Positions 1 to 8,281 of a stretch of DNA of 64,000 nt are shown here, piece by piece. The notes under the pieces are model-generated. The model made no database searches. It was not told the origin of the DNA and saw nothing but the letters and a program-made list of their open reading frames with translations. Source of the DNA: Paenibacillus rubinfantis (lineage in GTDB: Bacteria; Bacillota; Bacilli; Paenibacillales; Paenibacillaceae). Numbering within the stretch: position 1 is the stretch's first letter; every line of letters starts with the position of its first letter. The position numbers and the translations under genes are program-made. The DNA lies in NCBI RefSeq assembly GCF_001486505.1, contig NZ_LN909066.1, forward strand, positions 323,795 to 387,794, given 5' to 3'.

Positions 1-122
1 GCAAAAATCGCGGCGATCGCGGCAATTACCGGCGAAGATAGTCCCAGCAGGGCACCGGCATATAAAGCCAGCGTGACCGCAACCCCCGTTTTCAGCATCC
101 TTGCGCCAAATGTCACTTCCAT
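1..122 (-). CDS. Aromatic acid exporter family membrane protein (N-terminal part only)
   Basis: Only the first 40 codons lie inside the window; the gene runs off the left edge. The start is the ATG at 120-122 on the minus strand, preceded by a GGGGGA ribosome binding site. The peptide begins MEVTFGARMLKTGVAVTLAL and continues through a hydrophobic helix ending in SSPVIAAIAAIFA. This GARMLKT...SPV.A.IAAIFA pattern is the usual N-terminus of the FUSC/ArAE_1 (DUF939) aromatic acid exporter family of Bacillales, inner-membrane proteins thought to export aromatic acids. The assignment rests on the short N-terminus only. Confidence 0.65.
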   Translation of the reverse strand, partial: MEVTFGARMLKTGVAVTLALYAGALLGLSSPVIAAIAAIF

Positions 123-153
123 TCCCCCTACGTTCCACGACACATTCCATTTA

Positions 154-182
154 TTTTAAGCGAATTTTTAAGAAATATTAAG
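154..182 (+). promoter_or_regulatory. Direct repeats upstream of the secreted protein gene
   Basis: Three near-copies of TTTTAAG occur at 154-160, 166-172 and 176-182 (the last reads TATTAAG), at about one helical turn from each other. Direct hexamer/heptamer repeats at 11-bp spacing are typical of sites bound by OmpR/PhoB-type response regulators. They lie between the divergent genes starting at 122 and 264. I cannot name the regulator. Confidence 0.3.
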
Positions 183-263
183 GTTCGTTTCAGATATCCT
201 GCGTTTTTTTGGTCAAAACTGATGAAGGCAAGGACCAAATTATTCTAAACGAAGAGGTGAAAA

Positions 264-797
264 ATGTCTATGTTTATGGAGAACTTGAAACCGATGGCCG
301 GCAAATTGACCCTTGCACTCCTGCTTGCTGCCGGTTCGGCCGCTACGGCGGGCATCGCATATGCCGAGACAAGCGCGCCGGCGGAGCAACCGCAGCAGGT
401 GAGTCCAAACCCGTCGCAAGCGGAAAAGAAGCACGCTCCGCACGGCCATTTCCGCGGCGGTCATATCGTCAAAGACACGGCCGAGCTGCTGGGAATGGAA
501 CCAAAGGCGCTGGTCGAGCAACTGAAGCAGGGGAAAACGCTGCTGCAAATCGTTCAGGCCGAGAAGGGCTGGAGCGAAGAGGAATACCTGAAGAAGTTGA
601 CCGAAGCGGCAAACCGCAATATCGATAAAGCGCTCGCTGAGGGCAAAATCGACCAGGAGAAGGCGAATAAGATCAAATCCAAGCTCCCGGAAAAGCTGAA
701 GAAGGTCATCAACCGCTCTTGGAAGGATCGCGAGCCTGGACATCCCACAGCGGATTACCAGAATAATCAGATTAACTGGAGCCACCTCCCCCACTAA
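264..797 (+). CDS. Small secreted protein of unknown function
   Basis: A 177-residue protein. The start ATG follows GAGGTGA with good spacing. Residues 13-35 form a hydrophobic signal segment ending in the likely signal peptidase site AYA-ET. A linker rich in Pro, Gln and His (HAPHGHFRGGH) is followed by a helical domain at about 70-150 with the pattern LLGMEPKALVEQLKQGKTL and LAEGKIDQEKANKIKSKLP. That pattern resembles the repeated helical units of DUF2680-like secreted proteins in Firmicutes. No catalytic residues are visible. A strong terminator follows 35 bp downstream, so it is probably a single-gene unit. The histidine-rich linker could bind metal; that is a guess. Confidence 0.8.
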   Translation: MSMFMENLKPMAGKLTLALLLAAGSAATAGIAYAETSAPAEQPQQVSPNPSQAEKKHAPHGHFRGGHIVKDTAELLGMEPKALVEQLKQGKTLLQIVQAEKGWSEEEYLKKLTEAANRNIDKALAEGKIDQEKANKIKSKLPEKLKKVINRSWKDREPGHPTADYQNNQINWSHLPH

Positions 798-833
798 TGG
801 GAGCAACAGTTTCAGCGAAGTCCATGAAAAAAA

Positions 834-866
834 ACCGCGGGGCTACCTATACGGCAGCCCCGCGGT
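834..866. terminator. Bidirectional intrinsic terminator
   Basis: An 11-bp perfect stem (ACCGCGGGGCT at 834-844 pairing with 856-866) with an 11-nt loop is flanked by A-run and T-run. It lies between the convergent genes 264-797 and 899-1978 and can serve both. Confidence 0.9.
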
Positions 867-898
867 TTATTGTCTCTTGCCTCGTTGAACGCTTGCGA

Positions 899-1978
899 TT
901 AATCGCGATCCGGCGTATCCGACTCCGCCGCCGCGAGTTTTACCGCCGCAGACGGATGTACGCCTACGGGCACCTCAACGATATCCAGCATGAAGATAAA
1001 GATCGGAACCCCCACGATCAACCCCCACACCCCAAGGAAATGCTCGGAGACCAGCAGGATCAGGAAGGTGAAGAAAATCGGCAAATGCGTCTTGTTGGAC
1101 ATAAATTTCGGGTTCAGGAAATACGTCTCAACCGCATGAACAACGGCGACCATCACCAGGACGTAGACAATCTTGACCAATCCGCCGATTTTAAAGGCAA
1201 TTGCACAGAGCGGGATCAGCGAAATGATGACGCCCATCACCGGAACCAGTCCAAGCAGGAAAATCATAATCGCTAAAGCGATCAAATTCGGAAATCCAAA
1301 GATCCAGAGAAAAATCGTGGATAAGGCCGCATTGACGAGCGCGATCAAAAATTGCACCTCAATCACTTTGCCAAAGGATTGGACGAATTTTCTTCCAAAG
1401 TACTCCAGCTCCTTGAACAGCCCGCCGATCCGGCTTTGCCGGAACAAGACGGTAAAATTCGTGACCTTTTCTTTTTCCAGCAGGAAAAACAAGCTTAGCA
1501 CAATCGCGATAAACAGATTTAAGCTCCATTCCCCGATATCCGTCAGCGTGCTGAGCACGAAGGTAAACCCGTTGTTGATATAAGCCGATAGATCGATATC
1601 CTTCAAATATTCAACAATGTAATTCAGGATCGGGTTATCCGGCAGCACCGGTGGGTTGGAATAGAAGGAGATGACCTGGTTAACCAAGTCGGTTAATTCG
1701 GTGAGCAACACCGGCATATAGTAATAGATCGCATAGCCAAGCAGTGTAATCAGCACGACGTAGATAAACAGCACGGTGACGGTTCGATTGATACGAACCA
1801 CCTTGGCTACGTTCCGGCTGATGAAATTGTGCAGACGATTGATTAAATACGTCAGAATAAACGTAATCAGCAGCATGTTCAGCATACTGCGGGCGAAATA
1901 CAAAATGAGGACGACAAACAGCAGGGCAAGCACCCTGCGGAATCCCGCCATCTGAAACAGTTCCTTAAAAAACGTCAT
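899..1978 (-). CDS. AI-2E family transporter
   Basis: A 359-residue polytopic membrane protein of the AI-2E/PerM (YtvI-like) family. Hydrophobic helices lie at about 13-45, 67-90, 155-175 and through most of 210-330. The glycine/proline-rich stretch LGLVPVMGVIISLIPL and the C-terminal HFLGVWGLIVGVPIFIF are the conserved family blocks. Members have been linked to autoinducer-2 or Na+/H+ transport, so the substrate here is unknown. The ATG at 1978 has AAGGAG about 13 nt upstream. The gene ends against the bidirectional terminator at 834-866 and appears monocistronic. The C-terminal tail (VKLAAAESDTPDRD) is polar and probably cytoplasmic. Confidence 0.9.
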   Translation of the reverse strand: MTFFKELFQMAGFRRVLALLFVVLILYFARSMLNMLLITFILTYLINRLHNFISRNVAKVVRINRTVTVLFIYVVLITLLGYAIYYYMPVLLTELTDLVNQVISFYSNPPVLPDNPILNYIVEYLKDIDLSAYINNGFTFVLSTLTDIGEWSLNLFIAIVLSLFFLLEKEKVTNFTVLFRQSRIGGLFKELEYFGRKFVQSFGKVIEVQFLIALVNAALSTIFLWIFGFPNLIALAIMIFLLGLVPVMGVIISLIPLCAIAFKIGGLVKIVYVLVMVAVVHAVETYFLNPKFMSNKTHLPIFFTFLILLVSEHFLGVWGLIVGVPIFIFMLDIVEVPVGVHPSAAVKLAAAESDTPDRD

Positions 1979-2067
1979 GAGTCACAAACGGCTCCTTCAA
2001 TAGTTACTGGAGGAAAATCCCCTGCGTTAATCTTAAGCGAGCCGTTGCGACTTTGCAAATAAAATAG

Positions 2068-3144
2068 TTAGAACCACACCGGCTTGACGCAGACCGGTTT
2101 GGATACGGTTACGGTTCGGCCGGTAAACGTCAATCGGCCGCTACCGGGCGCAACCGCAAAGACGGCCAGCAGATTGTCGTCCCGGTTCGCTGCAATCAGA
2201 TGCAGGCCGTCCGGGGTAAGCGCAAAATGCCGCGGGTGTCCGCCTTGGCTGGAGACATGCTCGACCAGCGTCAGCCGTCCGCTCTCCGGATCGATCGCGA
2301 ACTGCACGAGGCTGTCATGGCCGCGATTGGAGCCATAGAGATATCGGCCATCTGTCGAAATGGCAACCTCCGCCGTGGTGTTCTCCCCGGCGTAATCGAG
2401 CGGCAAAGTGGACACCGTGTCCTGCAGGACCAACTCCCCGGTCGCTTCAACATAAGAAAAAAGAGACAGCGAGGAATTCACCTCATTGATGGAATACAAC
2501 CATTGCCCATTCGGATGGAACGCGAGATGACGAGGACCGGCCCCCGGCGGCGTCGACGCTTCGCTCTGGTACACCAACCGGCCGGTTTCGGACTCAAACG
2601 AATACACGACAATGCGATCCAACCCCAAGTCGGCGACCAATGCGTACCGGTTATCCGGACTGAAGGCCACGGAATGAGGATGCGGACGGTCCTGGCGTAC
2701 CGGATCGGCCCCTTGGCCTTCGTGCTGCTGCTCGTTGACCAACTTGCCCACCGCTCCGTCCGCCCGAAGTTCCACAAGGCCAACATTCCCGCCGTGGTAA
2801 CCCGATACGACGGCAAACCGACCGCTTCGATCCAGTTGAATATGCGAGGAAGAAGGTCGGATCGTAAGCTCCCGATTCAATTCGCGCAGCTTGCCCGCGG
2901 AATCAAGATCAAATGCAATGATCTCACCGATCCGTTCACCCCCTTCGGTCGTTTCGGAAATAGCATATACCTTACAACGCTCGGCGTTGACGCCAAGGAA
3001 GGTGGGATTTTTCATCCCGGTGGCCTGATCCAAGAGACGAATCTCCCCGCTGGCCGAATCCATTTCATATGTGTAAACTCCGGGATCGTCCGCTTCCGCA
3101 TACGATCCCACAAATAACAATAATCGAGGTTGTGACGCTGACAA
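2068..3144 (-). CDS. Lactonase family protein (6-phosphogluconolactonase-like beta-propeller)
   Basis: I place the start at the TTG at 3142-3144, because AAAGGAGG lies 8 nt upstream; an ATG further out at 3258 would add 38 residues that do not fit the family. The resulting 358-residue protein is the length expected for a seven-bladed propeller of the YbhE/YkgB lactonase family. It shows the blade repeats and signature stretches LLLFVGSYAEADDPGVYTYE, PHPHSVAFSPDNRYALVADLG, GPRHLAFHPNGQWLYSINE and GGHPRHFALTPDGLHLIAANR. The family hydrolyses 6-phosphogluconolactone in the pentose phosphate pathway, though some members act on other lactones. It is divergent from the LytTR gene at 3337. Confidence 0.85.
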   Translation of the reverse strand: MSASQPRLLLFVGSYAEADDPGVYTYEMDSASGEIRLLDQATGMKNPTFLGVNAERCKVYAISETTEGGERIGEIIAFDLDSAGKLRELNRELTIRPSSSHIQLDRSGRFAVVSGYHGGNVGLVELRADGAVGKLVNEQQHEGQGADPVRQDRPHPHSVAFSPDNRYALVADLGLDRIVVYSFESETGRLVYQSEASTPPGAGPRHLAFHPNGQWLYSINEVNSSLSLFSYVEATGELVLQDTVSTLPLDYAGENTTAEVAISTDGRYLYGSNRGHDSLVQFAIDPESGRLTLVEHVSSQGGHPRHFALTPDGLHLIAANRDDNLLAVFAVAPGSGRLTFTGRTVTVSKPVCVKPVWF

Positions 3145-3287
3145 GTGAATTTCCTCCTTTATAAAGAAGCTTGTTTGGGATAACATCCTCTCTATTTTTT
3201 CCGATATGAACCTAAAAGTCCAGTCCAGGCCGAGAAAAGTTAAAATTTTTAATATCAAACGGTCACCTACCCAAATTGGTTAAAATA

Positions 3288-3309
3288 TGATATACTGTAA
3301 GCGCTTCCG
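3288..3309 (+). promoter_or_regulatory. Extended -10 promoter overlapped by a cre-like site
   Basis: TGATATACT at 3288-3296 is an extended -10 element; no good -35 hexamer is seen 17 bp upstream, which is normal for extended -10 promoters. Directly downstream, TGTAAGCGCTTCCG at 3296-3309 matches the CcpA cre consensus (TGNAANCGNWNNCA) except at the last base. A cre at the transcription start would repress the LytTR gene at 3337 in the presence of preferred sugars. This is an inference from motif match. Confidence 0.45.
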
Positions 3310-3336
3310 AAAGCATCTTCTAAAGGGGGATTTGGA

Positions 3337-3693
3337 ATGATGAACGTCGGACTCGAAGAAAGAGGCGTCTATGAGGACCTCAATCCTTATGAGACCTATT
3401 TCTTCAAGATCGGAGCTCACGGACTGGTTTGCTTCCATGGACGGAATTACAGTATTAAACAGAGATTATCCGCCGAACAGACCTCGAAGCTGATCTCGGA
3501 CCCTCGCTTCTACCGCATCAGCACGAACTGCTATGTCAACCTGTCCCAGGTCTCCGAAATTCGCGACAATGTCGTATGGTTCCGGGATGAACGACACGGC
3601 ATCAAGACGATTCATGTGCCCAGACGCAACCTGGAGCAAATGAAGCGGCTGATACCGTCACAACGCGGCAAAGTGACCGCCGAGGTGAACTAA
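3337..3693 (+). CDS. Stand-alone LytTR DNA-binding domain protein
   Basis: A 118-residue protein made almost only of a LytTR domain (about residues 18-110). The family blocks are visible: YFFKIGAHGLVCFHGRNYSI, then DPRFYRISTNCYVNLSQVSEI (the usual FxRxHRSyiVNlnxI region) and VPRRNLEQMKRLI. LytTR domains bind promoter DNA and normally follow a receiver domain; no receiver, membrane segment or kinase is nearby, so its input is unknown. A GGGGGA site precedes the ATG at 3337; the next codon is also ATG. The promoter carries a cre-like site, suggesting sugar control. A terminator follows at 3732-3781. Confidence 0.85.
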   Translation: MMNVGLEERGVYEDLNPYETYFFKIGAHGLVCFHGRNYSIKQRLSAEQTSKLISDPRFYRISTNCYVNLSQVSEIRDNVVWFRDERHGIKTIHVPRRNLEQMKRLIPSQRGKVTAEVN

Positions 3694-3731
3694 CCCTCCG
3701 TTAAGGGATTCCCGCCTGCCAACGGCCAATG

Positions 3732-3781
3732 AAAAAGCAGCCTGACCTGCGTCGTCATCGACGGCCGGTCGGCTGCTTTTT
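3732..3781. terminator. Bidirectional intrinsic terminator
   Basis: AAAAAGCAGCC at 3732-3742 pairs with GGCTGCTTTTT at 3771-3781, with a further imperfect inner stem (TGACC/GGTC). It sits between the convergent genes ending at 3693 and 3793. Confidence 0.85.
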
Positions 3782-3792
3782 CGTGGGTCTTC

Positions 3793-4785
3793 TTATTTCA
3801 GGTACAGACGGGAGCGTTCCTCCCAAATCTCGCCGGGAAGCAGGCTGAACAACCCGATCTCTTCCGCCGGCAAGTTTGACTTCGGCGCGTTCACCAAATT
3901 GATTTGCGGCTCAGGGCAGAAGAAGCCCTCCGTTGCTCCGTTGTTCCAAATCATCCATTGCTTATAGGAGGTTCCCACGTCGTAAACAAGGGTTTTGCCC
4001 AGTTTCGTATCGGTGAGCTCCATTCGGTTTCTGCCGTTTTGCGGCACGGCCGTATAATGGTTATCCATCGAAGCGAAGAACGGGTATACGCCTTCCCCTT
4101 GCATCTCCAGCTCTTCCGCCGTCAACGGTTGATAGGCTCCGGTCGGGAGCATCCGCTCGCTCATTTGCCAACGTTGTCCGATCGTGAGCTTCACCCGGTA
4201 GTCTTTTGCCGTACTTTGCGGCGCAAACGGGGCGTTCACCGCTGTATGGAAGGCCAGCAGGCACGGCATCTCCTTATTGCCGTCATTGCGGATGAATACT
4301 TGCTGGGCTAACCCGTCATCGCTTAAGGTGTACTTCAGCCGGACGGTAAATTTGAATGGCAGATAGCGATACACCTCATGGTTCTCGTCAACCGACACCT
4401 TAACGGTCACATAACTCTCCAAAGGGGTTTGGCCGAAATCCTCGACCTCCCAAGCCGTCGTATGTAAGAATCCGTGCAGGTGGTTGTGGGTCGCCGCCTC
4501 ATTCACTGGGAATTGAAGAACTTCGCCCTTCCACGGGAATAGGCCGTCTTCATAGCGGTTTGGCGGGAACAGCACCGGAATGCCGTGAACTCCCGGGTTA
4601 CTTTTAAAAGCCTCCATCTCGCTCTCCCCAGGTTCGCGCAGGAAGCGGTAACCGCTTTCGACATCGCGGAAAGCGATCAGATTCCCGCCGATTTCTGGCA
4701 GCATCACCGCTTCATAGCGCCCGGATGTAAGCCATACTGCTTGTTCACCTTGATAGGTGCCTTCATAAGCCGTTCTTTGTGCCAT
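3793..4785 (-). CDS. Aldose 1-epimerase family protein
   Basis: A 330-residue cytosolic protein of the galactose mutarotase-like fold. The region LPEIGGNLIAFRD starts the fold, and NHLHGFLHTTAWEVED (about 97-112) carries the conserved active-site histidine segment. Family members interconvert the alpha and beta anomers of hexoses or remodel related sugars; the exact substrate cannot be read. A GGGAG site precedes the ATG at 4785. The product may serve sugars released by the GH94, GH36 and GH3 enzymes nearby. An MFS carrier lies upstream on the same strand after a 119-bp gap that holds a candidate promoter. Confidence 0.85.
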   Translation of the reverse strand: MAQRTAYEGTYQGEQAVWLTSGRYEAVMLPEIGGNLIAFRDVESGYRFLREPGESEMEAFKSNPGVHGIPVLFPPNRYEDGLFPWKGEVLQFPVNEAATHNHLHGFLHTTAWEVEDFGQTPLESYVTVKVSVDENHEVYRYLPFKFTVRLKYTLSDDGLAQQVFIRNDGNKEMPCLLAFHTAVNAPFAPQSTAKDYRVKLTIGQRWQMSERMLPTGAYQPLTAEELEMQGEGVYPFFASMDNHYTAVPQNGRNRMELTDTKLGKTLVYDVGTSYKQWMIWNNGATEGFFCPEPQINLVNAPKSNLPAEEIGLFSLLPGEIWEERSRLYLK

Positions 4786-4825
4786 GGATGATAGTCTCCC
4801 TTCATTGCTTTGCTGCTCAATTTGT

Positions 4826-4855
4826 AATATACCTTAAAGCGCTGCCAAAAGTCAC
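4826..4855 (-). promoter_or_regulatory. Candidate promoter of the aldose epimerase gene with a weak cre-like element
   Basis: On the minus strand, GTGACT (4850-4855) and TATATT (4826-4831) are separated by 18 bp. The spacer contains TTAAAGCGCTGCCA (4834-4847, plus-strand reading), similar to a cre but lacking the conserved G at position 2. CcpA control is therefore only a possibility. Confidence 0.35.
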
Positions 4856-4904
4856 CCCTGTCCGTCATACAGGGACCATCTGGTTCCACCAGTTTCACAA
4901 ATAA

Positions 4905-6167
4905 TTACAGATCGCGCAAAATCCGTCGCCCCAAGCTAGCAGCTAATGCGATCATCGCTGTACCAACAACGAGCTGCATGCCAAACACCTGAGTCCAGAT
5001 CGGCCGAGCTTCGATCCATTCCAGCACTTGGCCGCCCAGCAGCGGGCCAAAGAAGGAGGCAACGCCGGTGATCGCGGAGTACATCGCCATATACATCGGA
5101 CGTTCCGGCTTGGGCGTATCCCCGATCATAAAGTTAAAGGCCAGCTGGTTGAAGCCGCCGACCCCCACCCCAAACACCATGTGGGCCAGGAAGAGCACGG
5201 GCAACATCGGCAAAAAGGATAAGCCGCCCCAGCAGAGAATGGCAAGCGCAATGATCGGCAGCGTCCAGAACAGCAGGCGGCGATTGCTGTATCGCGCATT
5301 CAGATTCCCCCATACATAAAAGCTCGCCATCATAAACACCGTTTGGGTCACATTCAGCAGCGAAATGGTTTGGTAATTGATGTGCAGCAGCTCCAGCATG
5401 ACATACGAGTACAGTGGAACAACCAGGTTCTGCAGAAGGAGGAAGCCGGCCAGGAATAAGGTGGCTTTCATAAAAGCTCCGTCGCGGAGCGGCTTGCGCA
5501 GCATCGGCATAAACTTGCTCTCGGCCGAACGCTCGAAGGCCACATCAGGATAGAACATAAACACAACGATGTTGGCGATCGCACAAATCCAAATCACGAT
5601 ATACAAGTAAAAGAACCCTTGCGCAGCCGGATAATGATCCAGCACCATCCCGCCCAAAAACATTACCAGCGTGTTCAGTGCATTAAGGAACGTATTCCGA
5701 ATCCCGAAATACCTGCCCCGCACGCGGGCCGGTACAATATCGCTGATTAGCGAGTTCCACAGCATCGCGCCAACTGTATTAAACATAAAGGCGACGATAT
5801 AGAATCCGATAAACCCGGCCACCCAATAACGATGCGGTAAAATAAACGGAACAAGACCCGTTGCTCCCCAAAGAATCCGGTGCATTCCGACAAACAGCAC
5901 CAGCGCCCATTTTCGGCTGGTTAATCGTTGGATCAGGAAGGCGACCGCAATCTGGGCGATATTCACAAAGGTCGTGATGGCTAGCACGAAGCCGATCTGC
6001 GCCGAATTCGCCCCGAGATACAGCAGAAATCCGGTCAGGAATTGACCGCCAAGCAGCGTTTGAAAGATCGTGGAAGGCACACCTTCCCAAGTGGCGATCG
6101 CCAGATTGCGGCGCTGCCGGGACGGCTTGCGCTGTACATGCGTTTTAAGGTTAATGCTGCTCCTCAT
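4905..6167 (-). CDS. MFS transporter
   Basis: A 420-residue protein with about 12 hydrophobic segments and the MFS pattern of two six-helix halves; a charged loop (VARVRGRYFGIRNTF) lies between helices 4 and 5, as in many carriers. The substrate is not readable. The ATG at 6167 follows AAAGGAG by 9 nt. The first 20 residues are strongly basic (KTHVQRKPSRQRR), consistent with a cytoplasmic N-terminus. It is upstream of and codirectional with the aldose epimerase, so sugar transport is plausible, but the gap and separate promoter argue against a tight operon. Confidence 0.85.
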   Translation of the reverse strand: MRSSINLKTHVQRKPSRQRRNLAIATWEGVPSTIFQTLLGGQFLTGFLLYLGANSAQIGFVLAITTFVNIAQIAVAFLIQRLTSRKWALVLFVGMHRILWGATGLVPFILPHRYWVAGFIGFYIVAFMFNTVGAMLWNSLISDIVPARVRGRYFGIRNTFLNALNTLVMFLGGMVLDHYPAAQGFFYLYIVIWICAIANIVVFMFYPDVAFERSAESKFMPMLRKPLRDGAFMKATLFLAGFLLLQNLVVPLYSYVMLELLHINYQTISLLNVTQTVFMMASFYVWGNLNARYSNRRLLFWTLPIIALAILCWGGLSFLPMLPVLFLAHMVFGVGVGGFNQLAFNFMIGDTPKPERPMYMAMYSAITGVASFFGPLLGGQVLEWIEARPIWTQVFGMQLVVGTAMIALAASLGRRILRDL

Positions 6168-6270
6168 GATGGTGGATACTCCTTTAGCTCCTGCCCGAAT
6201 AGTTCGATCTCTTTTTTTACATACTTCAAGTGACTCGCTAATCTGAAGGAAATGGAGTGCTGCTCAGCTT

Positions 6271-7158
6271 ATGCGCAAATCCTTGAAGTTTGGGATGTTC
6301 CTTGTTTGTATGACCTTGCCGATCCTGCTTACCACCGCATGCGGCCAACAGGACCGGCTCCGCTCAAATTCCGTCCCTCCCGCCGATAACTCGCCAGTGA
6401 AAACGGAAGCCGTTACCGACGCTGGCGGCACGACCTGGGTGCCGCTGACGCAAGTGGCGCATAGCCTTGGCTTGCGGGTGCAAGAAACGGAAGATCGCGC
6501 CAATCTCGGCTTTAGTGATGTGATGTTTACCGTTCAGCCGAGCCAACGGCATGCGGTCTCCTTCGGACGTCCGATCTCCTTGCCGCAAGCTCCGGTGCGG
6601 GAGAACGGTCAAGTGTATATGACGATGGATTCCGTATCCGCCCTCATCCAATCGAAGGCCCGGCTGGATTCCCGTACAGGAGCGTTGGCCTTTGACCGTA
6701 TTACCCCGGCAGGCAGCAATGTTCCGCCGCAGACGGGAACCAGCCGATACGGAATTCTCGGCGTTGCCGAAAATCGCGATGAGATGGTCGCTTATGCCAA
6801 GCAATATTTGGGCGTTCCCTATGAATTTGGTGCCCCCCCCTATGAACAATCCAAAACGTTCGATTGTTCATCCTATACTCGACATGTCTTTAAGAAGTTT
6901 GGCCAAGATCTACCTCGGCTGGCCCGCGATCAAGCCAAGGAAGGCGTATCGGTCTCGCGTAGCGAGCTGCAAGTCGGGGACTTGATCTTCTTCACCGTCC
7001 CCGGTCGGTTTAAATCCGACAATATCGCCGGCCATGTCGGCATCTATATCGGGGACGGCAAATTCATTCACACCTGGGGCTCCCCCGGGGTCCAAATCAG
7101 CCCGCTTGACAGCGGATACTGGAGCGACGTGATCATCTCTATGCGCCGGGTTCGTTAA
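6271..7158 (+). CDS. NlpC/P60 family lipoprotein with copper-amine-oxidase-like N-domain
   Basis: A 295-residue putative cell-wall peptidase. A signal peptide ends in LTTAC, so Cys24 may be lipidated, though the box is not ideal. Residues about 48-148 resemble the copper amine oxidase-like N-terminal domain common in Paenibacillus wall proteins (WVPLTQVAHSLGL). Residues about 165-295 are NlpC/P60, with the catalytic cysteine in FDCSS (Cys199), His255 in GHVGIYI and His267 in FIHTWG. Such enzymes cut gamma-D-glutamyl-diamino acid bonds of peptidoglycan. All three catalytic residues are present, so it should be active outside the membrane. The ribosome binding site (GGAG, 13 nt from ATG) is weak. 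Confidence 0.9.
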   Translation: MRKSLKFGMFLVCMTLPILLTTACGQQDRLRSNSVPPADNSPVKTEAVTDAGGTTWVPLTQVAHSLGLRVQETEDRANLGFSDVMFTVQPSQRHAVSFGRPISLPQAPVRENGQVYMTMDSVSALIQSKARLDSRTGALAFDRITPAGSNVPPQTGTSRYGILGVAENRDEMVAYAKQYLGVPYEFGAPPYEQSKTFDCSSYTRHVFKKFGQDLPRLARDQAKEGVSVSRSELQVGDLIFFTVPGRFKSDNIAGHVGIYIGDGKFIHTWGSPGVQISPLDSGYWSDVIISMRRVR

Positions 7159-7184
7159 TCCAAGCTAAGCTCCATGAAGCAAAG

Positions 7185-7219
7185 GCCGGGGAACCGCAAG
7201 GTTCACCCGGCTTTTTTTT
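7185..7219 (+). terminator. Intrinsic terminator after the NlpC/P60 gene
   Basis: GCCGGGGAACC pairs imperfectly with GGTTCACCCGGC around a short GCAA loop and is followed by eight T residues. Confidence 0.85.
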
Positions 7220-7332
7220 CATTCCGGAAGGCCATTTCCCTTCGTTACAAATACAAAGTATAATAAATGTATGCATCACTTTCCATATAATATTTATACA
7301 TTAAAACCCGATGGATTCAGAGGAGAAAGACG

Positions 7333-8253
7333 ATGGACAACGACAATTTAAAACAGGCTTATCAACTGCTGGACCTACCCGAAAACGCTTCCCGCGAGGA
7401 ACTGGAGCGAGTGTTCGACATCTTGCTGCGCAAATCGCGCTCCCGCCACCTTGACCCCGGCGAAGCCGAAGAAATCGAACAAAAAATTCAGGCTTACAAG
7501 CGGATCGTAGAGGCGGATGAACAGCGAAAAATCGAGGAGTTAAGCCGCAAACGTTATGAGAAGTGGGGGAAATTCGCCGGTACCGCTGAGAAGGTTGACG
7601 ATTTTTTCCGGCTCTACCGAACGCATGTCATTATCGGACTTATTGCTGTAGTCGCCATTATTTTCGGTACGAACGCCTATCTGGACCACCGCGAGGAGCA
7701 AAAACGGCTGGCCGCCCTGCCCCCTGTGGATTTGTCGATCATCCTGGCAGGCAATTTTATGACCGACGATCAGAACGGCGGCGTCGATGCCCTGGAGCAA
7801 GCCATGGCGGCGCAGATCCCCGGTTTTAAGCGGGTGGAAATCGAAAACGTGTATTTGCCACCGCAAGGGGAAGCCGGGCTGAGCACCGCGGATATCGCTT
7901 ATCAGCAAAAGGCGATGGCCGTGATCGCCTCAACCGTTCCGGATATTTATATTACCGATGCCCCTACCTTCGAGTGGCTGTCCAATGGCGGCGCTTTTTT
8001 CAACCTCGACGACGTAGCGAACGGCGAACTGAAGGGGCTGCTGACAGAGGACAACATCGTTAAGGATGTATCGGACGAAGATAATACCGAGCATGTGTAC
8101 GGAATTAACGTCACCGACAGCACCCTCGTTAAGGATCTGCCGCTTGGCTTTAATGAGATGATCATCTCTCTGCGCGGCGATACGAAGAACGAGGACAAGG
8201 CGATCGAGCTGATTAAGCACTATCTGGAGAATCTCCCAAAGGCGGCGGAATAG
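7333..8253 (+). CDS. Membrane-anchored protein with a degenerate J domain
   Basis: A 306-residue protein. Residues 3-70 look like a DnaJ J domain (QAYQLLDLPENASREELERVFDILLRKS...IEQKIQAYKRIVE), but the HPD tripeptide needed to stimulate Hsp70 is missing; the equivalent stretch reads RHLDP. One transmembrane helix follows at about 98-117 (VIIGLIAVVAIIFGTNAYL). The 190-residue C-terminal part is then outside the cell and contains VDLSIILAGNF and VPDIYITDAPTFEWLSNGGAFFNLDD, reminiscent of a periplasmic solute-binding half domain. Function is unknown. AGGAG precedes the ATG at 7333. The stop codon lies inside a terminator hairpin. Confidence 0.8.
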   Translation: MDNDNLKQAYQLLDLPENASREELERVFDILLRKSRSRHLDPGEAEEIEQKIQAYKRIVEADEQRKIEELSRKRYEKWGKFAGTAEKVDDFFRLYRTHVIIGLIAVVAIIFGTNAYLDHREEQKRLAALPPVDLSIILAGNFMTDDQNGGVDALEQAMAAQIPGFKRVEIENVYLPPQGEAGLSTADIAYQQKAMAVIASTVPDIYITDAPTFEWLSNGGAFFNLDDVANGELKGLLTEDNIVKDVSDEDNTEHVYGINVTDSTLVKDLPLGFNEMIISLRGDTKNEDKAIELIKHYLENLPKAAE

Positions 8254-8264
8254 CCGCCTTTTTT
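8238..8264 (+). terminator. Terminator overlapping the stop codon
   Basis: AAAGGCGG pairs with CCGCCTTT across a short loop that contains the TAG stop at 8251-8253; a T-run follows. Confidence 0.85.
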
Positions 8265-8281
8265 ACATGCGATTTTCGCAA

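Noticed and set aside
2200..3117. 305-codon plus-strand frame across the lactonase gene
   Set aside because: Antisense to the beta-propeller gene with strong family motifs; no start signal.
8238..8264. Possible operator palindrome
   Set aside because: The stem is followed by a T-run and overlaps the stop codon, which fits a terminator better.
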